From Vitrella brassicaformis (Eukaryota > Sar > Vitrellaceae), in NCBI GenBank assembly GCA_001179505.1, contig CDMY01000320.1:38616-102615 (forward strand): a stretch of 64,000 nucleotides of DNA, in the 5' to 3' direction. A program made the translations under genes and the position numbers. The notes below the pieces were generated by a model that was not told the origin of the DNA, did no database searches, and saw only the letters and a list, made by a program, of their open reading frames with translations. Positions 47,385-58,279 of the stretch are shown here, piece after piece (positions within the stretch are counted from its first letter, which is position 1; every line of letters begins with the position of its first letter).

Positions 47385-47392
47385 TAGCTCGC
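47385..47392. promoter_or_regulatory. GCGAGCT promoter motif (complement)
   Basis: TAGCTCGC lies 12 bp before the ATG at 47404 and 92 bp before the ATG of copy B at 47293, in a 110-bp divergent promoter. Confidence 0.5.
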
Positions 47393-47403
47393 GTTGTCGT
47401 CGT

Positions 47404-50400
47404 ATGGGATCAAAGATGTCAACAGGAGACGTTCAGCAGCTTCCTACAGGCGGCCCGCCACAGCTGCGTGACGTGCAGCCCGGCGCTCATCCTCAGGAGC
47501 GAGATGCGGACCACCAGCAAGAGACCCCTGCTGCTCCACCGGCCGTCAAGCTCCCAACCGCAGCAGCAGCGGCAGCAGGCGAGCACGATGAGCAAGAGCA
47601 GGCCGGCAAGAAAACGACGGACCCGCCAGCATCCTCCGCCACCAAGGGCGATGACGGCATGACCCACCTCCCACACACCTCTCTGGAGATGCCCAGGCGA
47701 GACGACCTCCCTGCACAGCCCGGCGGAGCACCACCAGCAGCAGCAGCCCCAGAGTCTCCGTCGTCCAGTGCGCATCAACACCAGCAACAACCGCAGGAGC
47801 AACAGCAACAGGCGGGTCCATCGCAGGCGGCGGAGTCCATCGACAAGCGGGAGCAGGAGCTGACGCCCAGGAAGGCGGAGAAGGTCGGAAAGAAGCTGCT
47901 CCGGAATGCGGACAAGGTTGCGCGGCGGAATGGGATGGTGGCTGTGCCCTACATCCGGTTCGACATAGGGCCGCCGCCCACCTACGTGTGCCAGCCGCCA
48001 GGTGCGGAGATTGCCAGGTGCTTCCCTGCAACGGCGCACACCACCAATGCCGTGAAAGGCGCCATGTGCAAGGGACTGGCGTACCTGAGCGACTACATGG
48101 ACGGACAGCAGGAGAAAGGGCGAGAGAAAACGACCGGGTCAGAGCTGGGGCCGGGCGAGGGAGAGGGGGAGTGGATGGACGGCGCCGGCAAGGACAGCGA
48201 CAGCGAGGCAACCGACGAAGAGGACAAGCCGAGAAAGAAGAAGCGTGGCGCCGGCGAGCTGACCGACGCCGAGACTGCCAAGTTGGGGGGGGAGATCCTC
48301 AGCTACCTCGCCGACCGTCGGCTCATCAAGTGGGTGCCCAAGCAGCTGGCCTACATGGTGGCCAGCCGGTCGTTCCCGTGCGAGGAGCGCAGCCAGCATG
48401 GCGTGAGCAGTGCCCTCGGCCAAGCTTTGGTGGCGAGGCGGCAGATGTACCCGACCATCAAGTTCTTGTCGCAGGGCCAGGCGGGCGAGTACATGGCGCT
48501 GGTGGGGGGTGGCGAGAGTAGCGATGAGGACTCTGACAAGGATGAGCAGGGGGAGGTGGAGAGTGCTGACGGAGACAGCGACCGGCCTGCTGGGGGCGAC
48601 AAGGGGAGGTACGTATGCACACATGGGACGGGATTGAATAAATGGACGGCGGGCTCTTTATGATGTGTTTGTGTGTTTCGGTATGTGGGTGTTGTGTCTG
48701 CAGGTGTGGTTCTGGTGGTGGGATACCGGATGACGCCATGGAAGGAGCTGAGGTCCGCAGACACAAAACAGACCAAAGATATTTTCCAACCGCACCCGCC
48801 CCACTGTCGATGTGTGTGTTGTTCTTACAGCTGTCCCGACCTCTCCCCGTTCCCAAGCGCAAGCGCACCGGTGCCATGCCCCCTCACGCTCCCCCTCTCC
48901 CCCTCTCGTCGAATGATGAGCCCGCACCCGACGCACAAGACCCCACACCCGAGGCGATCCATCCCACGTCGGCCATCGTCGCCATGACCTCCCCCAACGG
49001 CCATGCTCCCGACAAGGAAGCCAACCAGCCCGAGGAAGACGACAGCGAGACCGACGAGGACATCCGCCGCCCCCGCAAGCAGCGGCGGCCGAAACGCCGC
49101 ATCGCCGACGGCTCTCTCGACCTATCCCTTCTGCCCCGGCAGGCACCCAACGCAGGAGTGTCGCCCGAGGACGATGAGCCTCTCGCTGAGCGGCTCAAGA
49201 AGACCAAAGCTGAGAGGAGCCCGCGCGAGGCGAGCAACGACACTCGTGGTGGTGGTGTGGGTGAGAAGGGCGAGACGGGCAGCACACCAGGGGGGCGGCA
49301 GAGGTCGCGCGTGGCGCCTGGCGTGCCGTGGGACATGCAGGGGGACTCGATGGCCCTTGGCGGCACCCTGTACACCACCCTGGGACAGGCCCGCGTTCGC
49401 AGGAGCGGGCGGGTCTTCGCGCACAAGCAGCAGCAGCCTGGCGCGGAGCCCTCAAACGCATCGGCCAGTGTGTCGGGGGCAGGAGGAGGGGGCGGGGGAG
49501 GGGGCGGGGGAGGNNNNNNNNNNNNNNNNNNNNNNNNNNNNNNNNNNNNNNNNNNNNNNNNNNNNNNNNNNNNNNNNNNNNNNNNNNNNNNNNNNNNNNN
49601 NNNNNNNNNNNNNNNNNNNNNNNNNNNNNNNNNNNNNNNNNNNNNNNNNNNNNNNNNNNNNNNNNNNNNNNNNNNNNNNNNNNNNNNNNNNNNNNNNNNN
49701 NNNNNNNNNNNNNNNNNNNNNNNNNNNNNNNNNNNNNNNNNNNNNNNNNNNNNNNNNNNNNNNNNNNNNNNNNNNNNNNNNNNNNNNNNNNNNNNNNNNN
49801 NNNNNNNNNNNNNAGGTGGGGGCAGTAGCGCGGCGGGTGGGCCGAGGCGGCCCATGTCTGTGCGGCTTTTGGAGAGCTCCATGTGGCAGCTGGTGCACGA
49901 GAGTCCGCGTGTGAGTGAGGCCAAGAGGCTGGGGGAGGGGGAGGTGTTCACCTGCCCCCAAGCGCAGCACGGGACCGAGTATGAGGTGGATGTGCTCTTG
50001 GCCATCAAGCTGAGGCCGGGCAAGGTGTGCTTCGATGAGAGTGGGGTGCCGGACCTCTCGGCGTTCCTGTACCTCATCCGATGGAAGCACTGGCCGCCTG
50101 ATCATGACGAATGGGGTAGGGAACACGACAAGAGAGAGAAGGACACTGCTTGCTGGTGTGTGGTCACAAACATATCACTGGTTTCTTTCTTTCTTTCTCT
50201 CTCTCGTTCCTTGTGTGGTTGTCTGGTATGTATGTGCAGAGAGGCACACTTCCCTCGCGGGCAGCGTGCTCAAGCGGGAGGCGGCCAGGCTGCGGGTAAG
50301 CAAGGCGTAGTTCCCGGCACAGCTGATATGTGTGTGAACCTATACTGTCTGTCTGTGTCTGTGTCTGTTAGCGTGAGTGGGTTGAGAAGCATGGCGAGGC

Positions 50401-50497
50401 CTTCAAAGAGCTGCTCCGCGCCAGAGGCATCGATATCGCAGTCGACGACGGCAGTGGTAGTGGCAGTGGGGGGCAGGCCGCCTCAGCCGCCACATAG
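47404..50497 (+). CDS. AP2-like and chromodomain nuclear protein 1
   Basis: Exons 47404-48608, 48704-48752, 48831-50115 (with a 300-N gap), 50240-50295 and 50372-50497, all in phase. Order: a Gln/Ala/Pro-rich N-terminus; AP2-like segment 1 (VAVPYIRFDIGPPPTYVC, then VKGAMCKGLAYLSDY); an acidic linker and a basic KPRKKKRG; AP2-like segment 2 (RRLIKWVPKQLAYMV, then GVSSALGQALVARRQM); an NLS-like VPKRKR and RRPRKQRRPKRR; and a C-terminal chromodomain (EYEVDVLLAIKLRPG, FLYLIRWKHWPPDHDEW) whose W-E pair is completed across the intron at 50116. The AP2 calls rest on the strand pattern, the aromatic/basic positions and the Ala-rich helix ending in R, not on a search. Probably binds DNA and methyl-lysine histones. 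The same layout recurs at 52.7 and 60.1 kb. Confidence 0.6.
49514..49813. other. assembly gap of 300 N
   Basis: Exactly 300 N inside an exon of the gene above, flanked by GGA/GGC repeat encoding polyglycine. True length is unknown; the frame across it is not certain. Confidence 0.95.
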
Positions 50498-50860
50498 ATC
50501 AGACACATAGGAGGGGAGTAGGGGGACCTGACTCAGTCGCTGGCTGGGTGATGGGTGCAGTGGGTGCAGTGGATGGGTGGGTGTGGTGTGCTTAGACAGC
50601 GACAGAGAGGAGGGAGGGGGGGGATGGAGAGGGGGGGGGGGGGGGGGGGGGTGTGCTACGTGCATTTGTATACCAATCGACGCATCCAGTGATGCGTATG
50701 TATCTGGAGCAGCGGACACACTCACGCAGCGCCTCTTAGCATGTCGATGTGGTTTAAGTCCGTTCATCTAGCCACATTTCTAATTCATATGCTAACTCGC
50801 CATTCATTTGTGTGCACACGGCTCACCCACTCACTGACTCAGCGAACCTTTTTCTCTCTA
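50498..50860. other. intergenic with a poly-G run
   Basis: A run of G interrupted by few other bases near 50600-50652, including about 20 uninterrupted G (50631-50650). No gene. Confidence 0.5.
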
Positions 50861-51856
50861 CTCAGTGACACACCCTTTCTACACATGCATACGGTGGCTG
50901 TCGTGTGTGCATCTGCCTTTGAAATTTGCCGGGAGACACAAGTATCTGAACCACACACAGAGGGGGCAACAAAGGAGGAATCGAATGTCTGTGCGTGTGT
51001 GTGTGTGTGTGTACCTCTGGTGGAGTGCCCCCCTCCTCCAGTTGGGACACTGCATACGTCGCGCTGGCCGGCACAGAGCCGTCCTGCAGAGAAAATGAAG
51101 AGAGCTGTCCTCTCTTTGACTGTGTGCGTGTGCACGTGTGACTGGTTGACCTGATTGTAACGTTGAAAAGCCCCTGCGCCGACATCTGCGGACTTGATGG
51201 TGCCCTTCTTGTCAACAAGCTGCAGCGACCAGACAGAGCAGGCAGTGGGTATGCATTCACCCATTCCTCTGTTTGTGCACCTGTTACTGCATACCCACCC
51301 ACCGGCTGGCGCCGTTCTCACTCATCGCCCCTGTCTCGCCGAGGTGGTCGCGCTGTGTGCGCCATCATGCAAATTCTCGTAGTGATACACTGTAGGCCTG
51401 CATATCACGGACACACAAACAGACATGTGGATGACCCGCTCTGAACTTCTGCTAGCTACATGGATGGATGGATGGATGTATTCATACCATGTCGAGTGAA
51501 GCATGGTATGAATACTCACTGAGATGTCGAATGATGTCATCCTTGTTGCGTACTGAGTAAGCCACTTTTGTCAGCTTCGTGCCGCACCCTGAAACCTGCG
51601 CCGTCGCTTCCAGGTAGGCACCCATGTCGAGTAGTGACGGAAGTTGCTTTCTCTCCGGTACTTCAGCATATAAAACGTACGCAGCGATGGGCCTGCACAC
51701 CATAGAAGAAAACAAAGAGGGACAAACGAAGGCCTCTTTGAGAGACATGGCGCCCGCTCCCACCTTTGATCACCCTTTGTCTCCGGCTGATCGATACAAA
51801 GAAAATGGAGGCGCCCCGGCTGGCAACACAAGACAGCTACGTGTGTTGAGGGCCAT
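50861..51856 (-). CDS. unidentified protein of about 200 residues, end uncertain
   Basis: Minus-strand exons recognised by frame and GT-AG borders: MALNTRSCLVLPAGAPPFSL (from 51856); CRPIAAYVLYAEVPERKQLP through KVAYSVRNKDDIIRHLS (about 51691-51520); MYHYENLHDGAHSATTSARQ; LQLVDKKGTIKSADVGAGAF; and DGSVPASATYAVSQLEEGG. No family is recognised. Joins between the first exons are not all verified, and the gene could instead be fused to the acidic-repeat gene upstream. Confidence 0.4.
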
Positions 51857-51866
51857 GTCGTCCTTT

Positions 51867-52561
51867 ACCACTTGGCGTAGAGGGTCGGAAAAGCCGTCTG
51901 AACCTGCCACCGCACAGCCACGCGCCACAGACCGGTGTTCATTCTTCAAGGGGGGAGGGGAGGGAGGGAGGGAGGGAGGGAGGGAGGGGAGGGCTGCTCA
52001 CCCTGTCCATTCGTTTTTCCTCCTCATCATCGTCGTCCTCGTAGTCGGAGACGCTCCCTCTTTTTCTCCCTCTCCGTCTCCCTCTCCGTCTCACGTCGGA
52101 CTCCATCTTTCTCTGCTCCTTATGGTCGTCGTCCTCGTTGTCTGAAACGTTGTCGGAAGCCGAAATTGCACCGTGGCGTCATCCTCGGCTTCCTTCTTGC
52201 TGCGGGTGTTCTTGCGCAGCTCGATGCCCCACTCCCACCCAGGCATGACCGGCTTCAGCCTCTGCTGGCTCGATTGGGGTTGCTGCTCTTCCTGCGCTCC
52301 CTCCTCTCCGTCTCCCTGTCCCTCTTCTTCTCTTCCTCCGTCTCCATATATATAAGCGGCTTCTGCATCCCGCTTCAGCCGGTCGCGGGAAGGAGCACGG
52401 GCTGCACGGCTGCGATTGAGGTTGCTGCTCTTCATGCGCTCCCTCCTCTCCCTCTCCCTGGCCCTCTTCTTCTCGCTCTCCCTCTCTTCATCGTCGTCGT
52501 CCTCCTCGTCTGAGACGTTTGTCAGTGGACCAAAGTTGCACCGCAGCTTGTCCATACTCAT
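51867..52561 (-). CDS. acidic/basic repeat protein sharing a segment with the AP2-chromo 2 gene
   Basis: From MSMDKLRCNFGPLTNVSD at 52561. The motif VSD followed by an acidic run occurs three times (VSDEEDDDDEE, VSDNEDDDHKE, VSDYEDDDDEEE), each followed by Arg/Glu-rich stretches. Near 52190-52262 it encodes RLKPVMPGWEWGIELRKNTR, almost identical to the start of the divergent gene at 52708. Between the repeats the frame changes near 52150, by an unidentified short intron or an indel. A plausible end is FPTLYAKW at 51867. Function unknown. Confidence 0.45.
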
Positions 52562-52707
52562 TGCAGAGCGGCCTCAGTGCGGCCTGCTGCGATTGATAGA
52601 GCGGCCGGAAAGTACAGACCTTCCTTTTTAAATTCATTTGTTTGTCTCTGTCTCTGTCTTATTTGGGGTGGGGGCTCGCGTGAAACGCTTTCCGTCGGAA
52701 ACTGAGG

Positions 52708-55619
52708 ATGCAGCGCCACAGGCTCAAACCAATCCCTGGGTGGGAGTGGGGAATCGAGCTGCGGAAGAATACTCGCAGGAAGAAGGAGGAGATGAGCAAG
52801 TGGGACGGGTTTGCAAAGGAACTGATCGAGAAGGAGCAAGAAGCAATGCAGACCAAGGGGCTGAAGGACGGGGGCGCGGCAGGGATCAAATGGGACGGAA
52901 AGAAACAGGAGTTTCAGGTAGATACACTCACACAACATCGCGCTGTGTGGGAAGGAAAGAGAGAGACCACTGTCTCTGTCTGTGTTGGTCTGTATGTCCG
53001 TCTCCATGAGTCAGGTCATCACACCCCTCAAGAGGGGCTGCAGCAACGCCTACTTCTTCGCCCCGTCCCACCTGGACGAGCAGGGCATCCAGGAGGCCTT
53101 CAAACTCGCCTCGGCATGCCGCAACCACCACACCAAACCACCCAAGGAGCCAATGGCCAATGGACGTACGCAAAAAGACAGGGGATACATAAGGGGTCAC
53201 TTGTTGGATGGATGGATGGATGGATGTGTGTGTATGCATCGTGTTTCCAGGGCTCAACAAGAGTGAGACCATCACGCCCGCATCCCCGCCCCCACCTCCA
53301 CCTGCCCCACTCCTGCCCGCCGGCTTTGGCGACGGCGGATTCATTCCGTTCAAGAAGGAGACAGGCGACGATCGCCTCGACGAGCGCCTCGACGACCCCC
53401 CTCCGCGTCCGCCCCCCTGTCCACCCGTGATGTCTGCGTTTGACCGTCTGGTGGAGTACGTCAAGACCCTCTCACCGGCCCCGACCCCTCCACCCGAGGA
53501 GCATCCCTTCCAGTCCATGATGGCCCCGCACCTCGACCCCCATGTGCGTGTCCGTGAGGGCGCGGGTGACGTGAGATCGTATCGCATGAAGGACGAGGAG
53601 GGAAATGACGATATGGGCGACGGCGAGGGGGAGGGCGAGGGCGAGGGGGAGGGGGAGGGGGAGGAGGAGTGGATGCCCCTCGGCCCGAACAGCAGAGGCG
53701 GGGGCCGCCGTGCCAGTGCTAGTAGGTCGGGACAGTCGCAGCCCAAGGTGGGCAAGACCAGGTCGGACGAGACGGGGGACATGTCTGTGGTTGGTGGTCT
53801 GGAGGATGATGGGGGCAAGAAGGCCCGCCGTGACAAGAACCGACGCTTCTGGCTGCCCCAGACCTCCCATGCAGACGAGGACGACTTCCCCGAGCACAAC
53901 CACCAGAAGCAGAAGCCCCGCCGCCGCCCATCCATCAACCACTCCAACAACACACTCGACGGCGAGGAGCAGGACAGCATCATCGAGGGCTCAGGCGGAG
54001 ACGGCAAGCCACGCAACGAGCCCCTCAAACTCCCCACCGACCCCGACGCAGCCAAGGAGCTCAAGGACACGCTGTGGGCGGCGTACGAGCGCCTCAAGCG
54101 TGAGAGGGACGCCAGATACATCACGTTCAACACCCGCTGGTTTGCTCTCCTGCTCCGTGTGCCGGGCTGCCGGGATGTGAGGCGCCGCGTCATGACGGTC
54201 GCTGACATGGAGGTCGCATTCGACGAGCACCTCGCCCTGCGTCAGGAGCTCTTCGAGCGTCTGCAGGGTACCCGGAAGGACAAGGATGGGGCGACTGTGG
54301 TGCGGCGGGCCAGCAAGGGCGCACTCTCGTCTCGCATGCAGAGTAGTGAGGATATGGAGATTGATGGGTTGGGGGCGGGATTGGGGCTGGGGCTGGGGCT
54401 GCCTGACGGAGACGTGAAGATGGAGTTGCCTGAGGTTGGTGTGGGCCGGAAGGACACGGTGGACACCGATGAGGGGCAGGCTGCCATGATGATGAGCATG
54501 GAGGAGGGGGAGGGATTCGCCGGAAGAGAGATGAAGAACGGAAGAGGTGCGCCGCTGTGGGCAGACAGAGAGAGACATGACTGGGGCAAGGTGTCCATCC
54601 ATCGCTTTGCCGTCTCTGTGTGTGTGTGTGTGCAGGCTCAACCAAGCGCACATTCGACATGTCGCCGCATTCATCGAAGGTACATACGTGAGCCCGTCCC
54701 TGAGTTGAGTCTGTGAAGCTTGCACCACTATCCACGTGTATCTATCTATTGGTGTGTCTGGACGGACGGATGGCATACATAGCAGAACGAGAAGGAGGTT
54801 GGCGAGCCGTGCGTGCCGTCCCGACCCAAGAAGAGCCGCCACAGGTCACCCTCGCCGCGCTCGCCCAACAACGCCAACACACACAGCACCAACGCACCCA
54901 ACAACTTCACTTCTTTCGACGACCCTGCCGTTCTGCAAAAGGTGGGCGGAGTGACCTGACCCCACACACATAGCATAAGAAGCGAGAGAGATGCGCTGCA
55001 TGTCTCTCTCTCTCCCTCTGTGTGTGTGTCCATTGCAGGCCTGGAACCCTGTATACCTCCGTGACGAGCCCCCCATGTACTCGACCGAAGGTGAGTGAGG
55101 TGGGAGACGGGCACATCCAAGGACTCACTTCACAAGGCATTTGTTGTCTGTCGGTGTGGATGTGTCTCGACACACCGGGACAGCATGCCTGAGCCCCCGC
55201 CGCGTGACGTCGCTCAAGAAGATCAAACGCAGCGGCCGATTCCTCAACATCTTCCTCGTCCAGTGGTGGGTCATCCAGACCACCCAGGTTCACGCGGGTG
55301 TATTGTATGTCTCTTCGTGTGTCTAGGTGCGGCTACCAGAGTTCTGGTGTGGTCCCGCCGCCCTCGTGGCTGTCGGAGGCCGTGCTCGACGAGCGATACC
55401 CCAGACTCGTCAAAGAATACTACAAGAACCGACGAGTGTGTGAGCGGAGGGATGGGGCGGAGGGGATGATCCATTCTACTGACGCGAATGAACGTGTGTC
55501 TGTCTGTGTGTGTGTGTGTCTCCCCTTGGTGTCTGCCTTTGGTGCAGCCGAAAGGGAGTGTGGTGCCGCCCACGGCTGAGGAGACCTACCTGCAGACGAT
55601 AATGGAGCACAGTGCCTGA
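52708..55619 (+). CDS. AP2-like and chromodomain nuclear protein 2
   Basis: Exons 52708-52917, 53015-53165, 53251-54546, about 54635-54678, 54785-54941, 55039-55090, about 55183-55270, 55327-55440 and 55548-55619. AP2-like segment 1 is clear: GIKWDGKKQEFQVITPL, then GIQEAFKLASACRN. AP2-like segment 2 is RYITFNTRWFALLLRV, then MEVAFDEHLALRQEL. A (GE)n stretch near 53620-53665 comes from a GGCGAG/GGGGAG minisatellite, and RPKKSRHRSPSPRSP looks like a nuclear signal. The C-terminal chromodomain reads VTSLKKIKRSGRFLNIFLVQ, then WCGYQSSGVVPPPSWLSEAV, with a phase-2 intron cutting the central W codon. The start at 52708 is the first ATG; an upstream exon is possible. Confidence 0.6.
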
Positions 55620-55784
55620 GCTGAGTGGAGGAAGAGATGGATAGATAGAATGACCGACCGACCGACAGACCAGATGGCGAACATCCATGGCTGTATGTAT
55701 ACAGACGTAGATACACACACGTGCCTCCGTTTAGAGGAGTGCGAGGGGCATTCAATGGTACGTGCTGATGGAAAATCTATTGAC

Positions 55785-56095
55785 TTGAACGGCACAGAGG
55801 ATACTCACGCTTAAGCATCTCCGCCATGGGTTTAGATGGTCCGCAAAGAAGCCTCCCTCTCTGCCTGTCTCTGTTTGGCATTCTGGTGGTGCGCGTGTCT
55901 GTCATTGCCCGTGTGGAGCGGCATCGACCGGCTTTGATGAAAGCCACTCGACACAGCTCCAAGGCTGGCTCGACAGGCTCAACGCACCAGCAGAAGTGCC
56001 CCACCGCCACACTGCACACGGATGAAGGGACGGGTGGGCGGATGGGATGAGTCAGACACACAGACAGTCACCAGTCACACCTTCACACATGCCTA
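55785..56095. repeat. dispersed repeat, copy 1
   Basis: About 300 bp, direct orientation with copy 2 at 59651-59965. The core from TGGCATTCTGGTGG through GGCTCAACGCACCAGCAGAA to GATGAAGGGACGGGTGG is about 90% identical by eye. Similarity starts near GAACGGCACA and fades near CACATGCC. Noncoding. Confidence 0.7.
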
Positions 56096-56620
56096 CAGCC
56101 ATCGGCACGCAAGAGCGAGGAGAGCCGCCCATTCGACTCACTCACTCACACACAAGAGATGACACCCCACAGGCGAGCAGCCTGCAGGCGAACAACACTT
56201 ACACACAGCTCGTCAGTGCCGATGTCCGGCCAAGCAAGGGACTCTGCCTGCCTGCCTGCCTGCCTCCTCCCGTATCGACAAGTAGCTAGGTAGCAGCAAG
56301 AACAGCACAACCAACACAACACACCACACGGACCCACGGGCCTCCCTCCCTAGATAGTCAGGTCGCAAACTCAGTAAGGGAGAACTACTTGATTAAGGCA
56401 TGCCCTTCTCGCTACATCGTGCGATCGAAAACGCATGCACACACGCATCACATCCCATCGATGGGCGCGTTCTTTCATTCCAAATGCACTCACGCCCTCC
56501 CCCCTCCCTCCCCCCTCCCTCCCTCACAGCTGTGTGTACGCAGTACACACACACACACACACACACAGACACACAGGCACACGGAGCAATTTGCTCCACT
56601 GAAAATCCCCTCCCTCCCAG
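56096..56620. other. intergenic
   Basis: Between repeat copy 1 and the 3' end of the plastid membrane protein gene. CCTCCCTCCC and (CA)n tracts near 56500-56570; nothing coding. Confidence 0.4.
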
Positions 56621-58122
56621 TCAGATGAAGCCGGCATACATGTCCAGAGGATTGACAGAGACCGTCTCGGGCCCATACACGAGGCAATCGACCACTGTTG
56701 ACCAGAAAGGGGCGAGCACCACCAATTGCAAGGCAATCCACTGCCGCGACGTCATGAGCTTCCGGTGCTGCAGCGTCGCGCCAAGGAAGACGATCGCATT
56801 GGCAAGCGCCATGCCGAAGGCGGCGTGGTACAGGAGAATAGACTCCGCGGGGAAGGTGTCCAGCACTCGGTCGAGCCACTCTCTGCCCCCAACCAGCATG
56901 TTCCACAAGATCGGCGTGTGCAGCAGGTTGGGATAAGACGCAATGCGATGAATGACCATCGACTCCAGGCGGGCCTCCGCAAAGGCGCCAGGGGTGCGGA
57001 TCCGCCCCAAGGCGTATTTCGCTGAGATCATGGCCAAGTCGCTCTCCAATGCCCGCTCCGCGGTGTAGATGCCGCGCAGGATCATGAAGAGGAAGACGGC
57101 CCCAATGCCGTCGGTAGCCCACTCGAGCGACGGAGGGTAGAACCCTGACACCCACAGCGCCTCCCAGACGCCCAACAGCGTCATGCCGACCCCGAGCCCC
57201 TCGAACCCCTCAGACTTCGCAGGACTCATGTGTTTGCTCATCGGCGCACAGCTGACGCAGTTGAGCACCCCGACCAGCAGCAGCGCCACCGAAAGGGCGT
57301 CGGCTTGCCACAGGTCGTATGGCGAGGGCGGCGGGACGAGTTGCTGGAGGCCGAGGGAGGGGCCGACCATTTCCCAGAGGAACCACAGGCCCCCGAGCCC
57401 GATGTACGCGACACCGGAGATGGCGTGAATGTGCAGCCAGTCCATCCTCGTCCACAGGCGCCGCTTCACCTCCGCCCAGAATGAACGGGGGATGCGCTTG
57501 GGCGGGGGTGGCACTGGCACAGCTGCGGCAGCCGCAACGGTATAACCGGGGGGTCGATTGGCCTCCTCGTGTGCCTCCGCCTCGATGAGTGAAACATGCG
57601 CATGGGGGGCCACATCAGAGGTGCTGATGAGCACCGGAGGGGCGACGACGGGCGACGGGCTGCTGGCGGGATGGAGAGACCCTGAGGAAGGCGACACAGT
57701 CTGGCGTCTGCAGCCAAGTGGACACACAGACAGCAGTGAATGAGTGAGTGCAATGTAGGTCTGTGTGCACGCCGGGCGGGGGAATGGACGGCTGCCGTGT
57801 GTGACAGACTGATCCATCGCGGGCGCGGCGCATGTACCTACCCGTTCGCACGACAGACAGATGGGGACGACACCGAAGAAGGCAGCGGCCTTTTCTTCTC
57901 TGTAAGTGGAAGCCTGCAAGCACATGTCAGGACAGACACTGCAGATCTCTTGCTTGGTGTTCTTGCTGAGTGAGGACCATACCGTGGGACTCGAGACCTT
58001 CGCGAGGGGGATGGTGGTGCCTCAAAGGCGGCAGCCGAAGCCAACAGGCAGAAAATCAATGACGACAGCAGGGCAAGCATGAGCCTCTTGCCAAAGCCTG
58101 GCCTCTCCACCCCCTCTTTCAA
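56621..58122 (-). CDS. plastid-targeted polytopic membrane protein
   Basis: Exons 58122-57984, about 57914-57843, and a long last exon from about 57709 to the stop at 56621. The leader is bipartite: signal peptide LMLALLSSLIFCLLASAAA cut before a phenylalanine (AAA/FEAPP), then a Ser/Pro/Arg-rich transit part (RLPLTEKKRPLPSSVSS). An A/F junction of this type marks import into complex red plastids. The mature part has about six membrane helices (AISGVAYIGLGGLWFLWEMV, LSVALLLVGVLNCVSCA, VGMTLLGVWEALWVSGFYP, IGAVFLFMILRGIY, LLYHAAFGMALANAIVFLG, IALQLVVLAPFWSTVVDCLV). Family not recognised. ATG 58122 includes nine extra residues over the ATG at about 58080. Divergent from flavodoxin. Confidence 0.7.
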
Positions 58123-58132
58123 GCCCAGTTTT

Positions 58133-58140
58133 AAGCTCGC
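58133..58140. promoter_or_regulatory. GCGAGCT promoter motif (complement)
   Basis: AAGCTCGC in the 157-bp gap between the two divergent plastid-protein genes, 10 bp from the minus-strand ATG at 58122 and 140 bp from the flavodoxin ATG. Confidence 0.5.
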
Positions 58141-58279
58141 AAAGATCTTCCGTGAAACCGCTCGGTGGCCAATGACTGCACAGGCCGCCTAGGGGGCTAC
58201 CTAAAACCACCGCCTAGACGCCGCTCGTCCATCTATCCTCCATCTGCATTTCCGTGCACTCAGTCTTCAACAGTCAGCT

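Noticed and set aside
57466-57753. Alternative frame of the plastid membrane protein (ARLCRLPQGLSIPPA)
   Set aside because: The splice phases of exons 1 and 2 lead into the other frame, which alone continues into the membrane helices.
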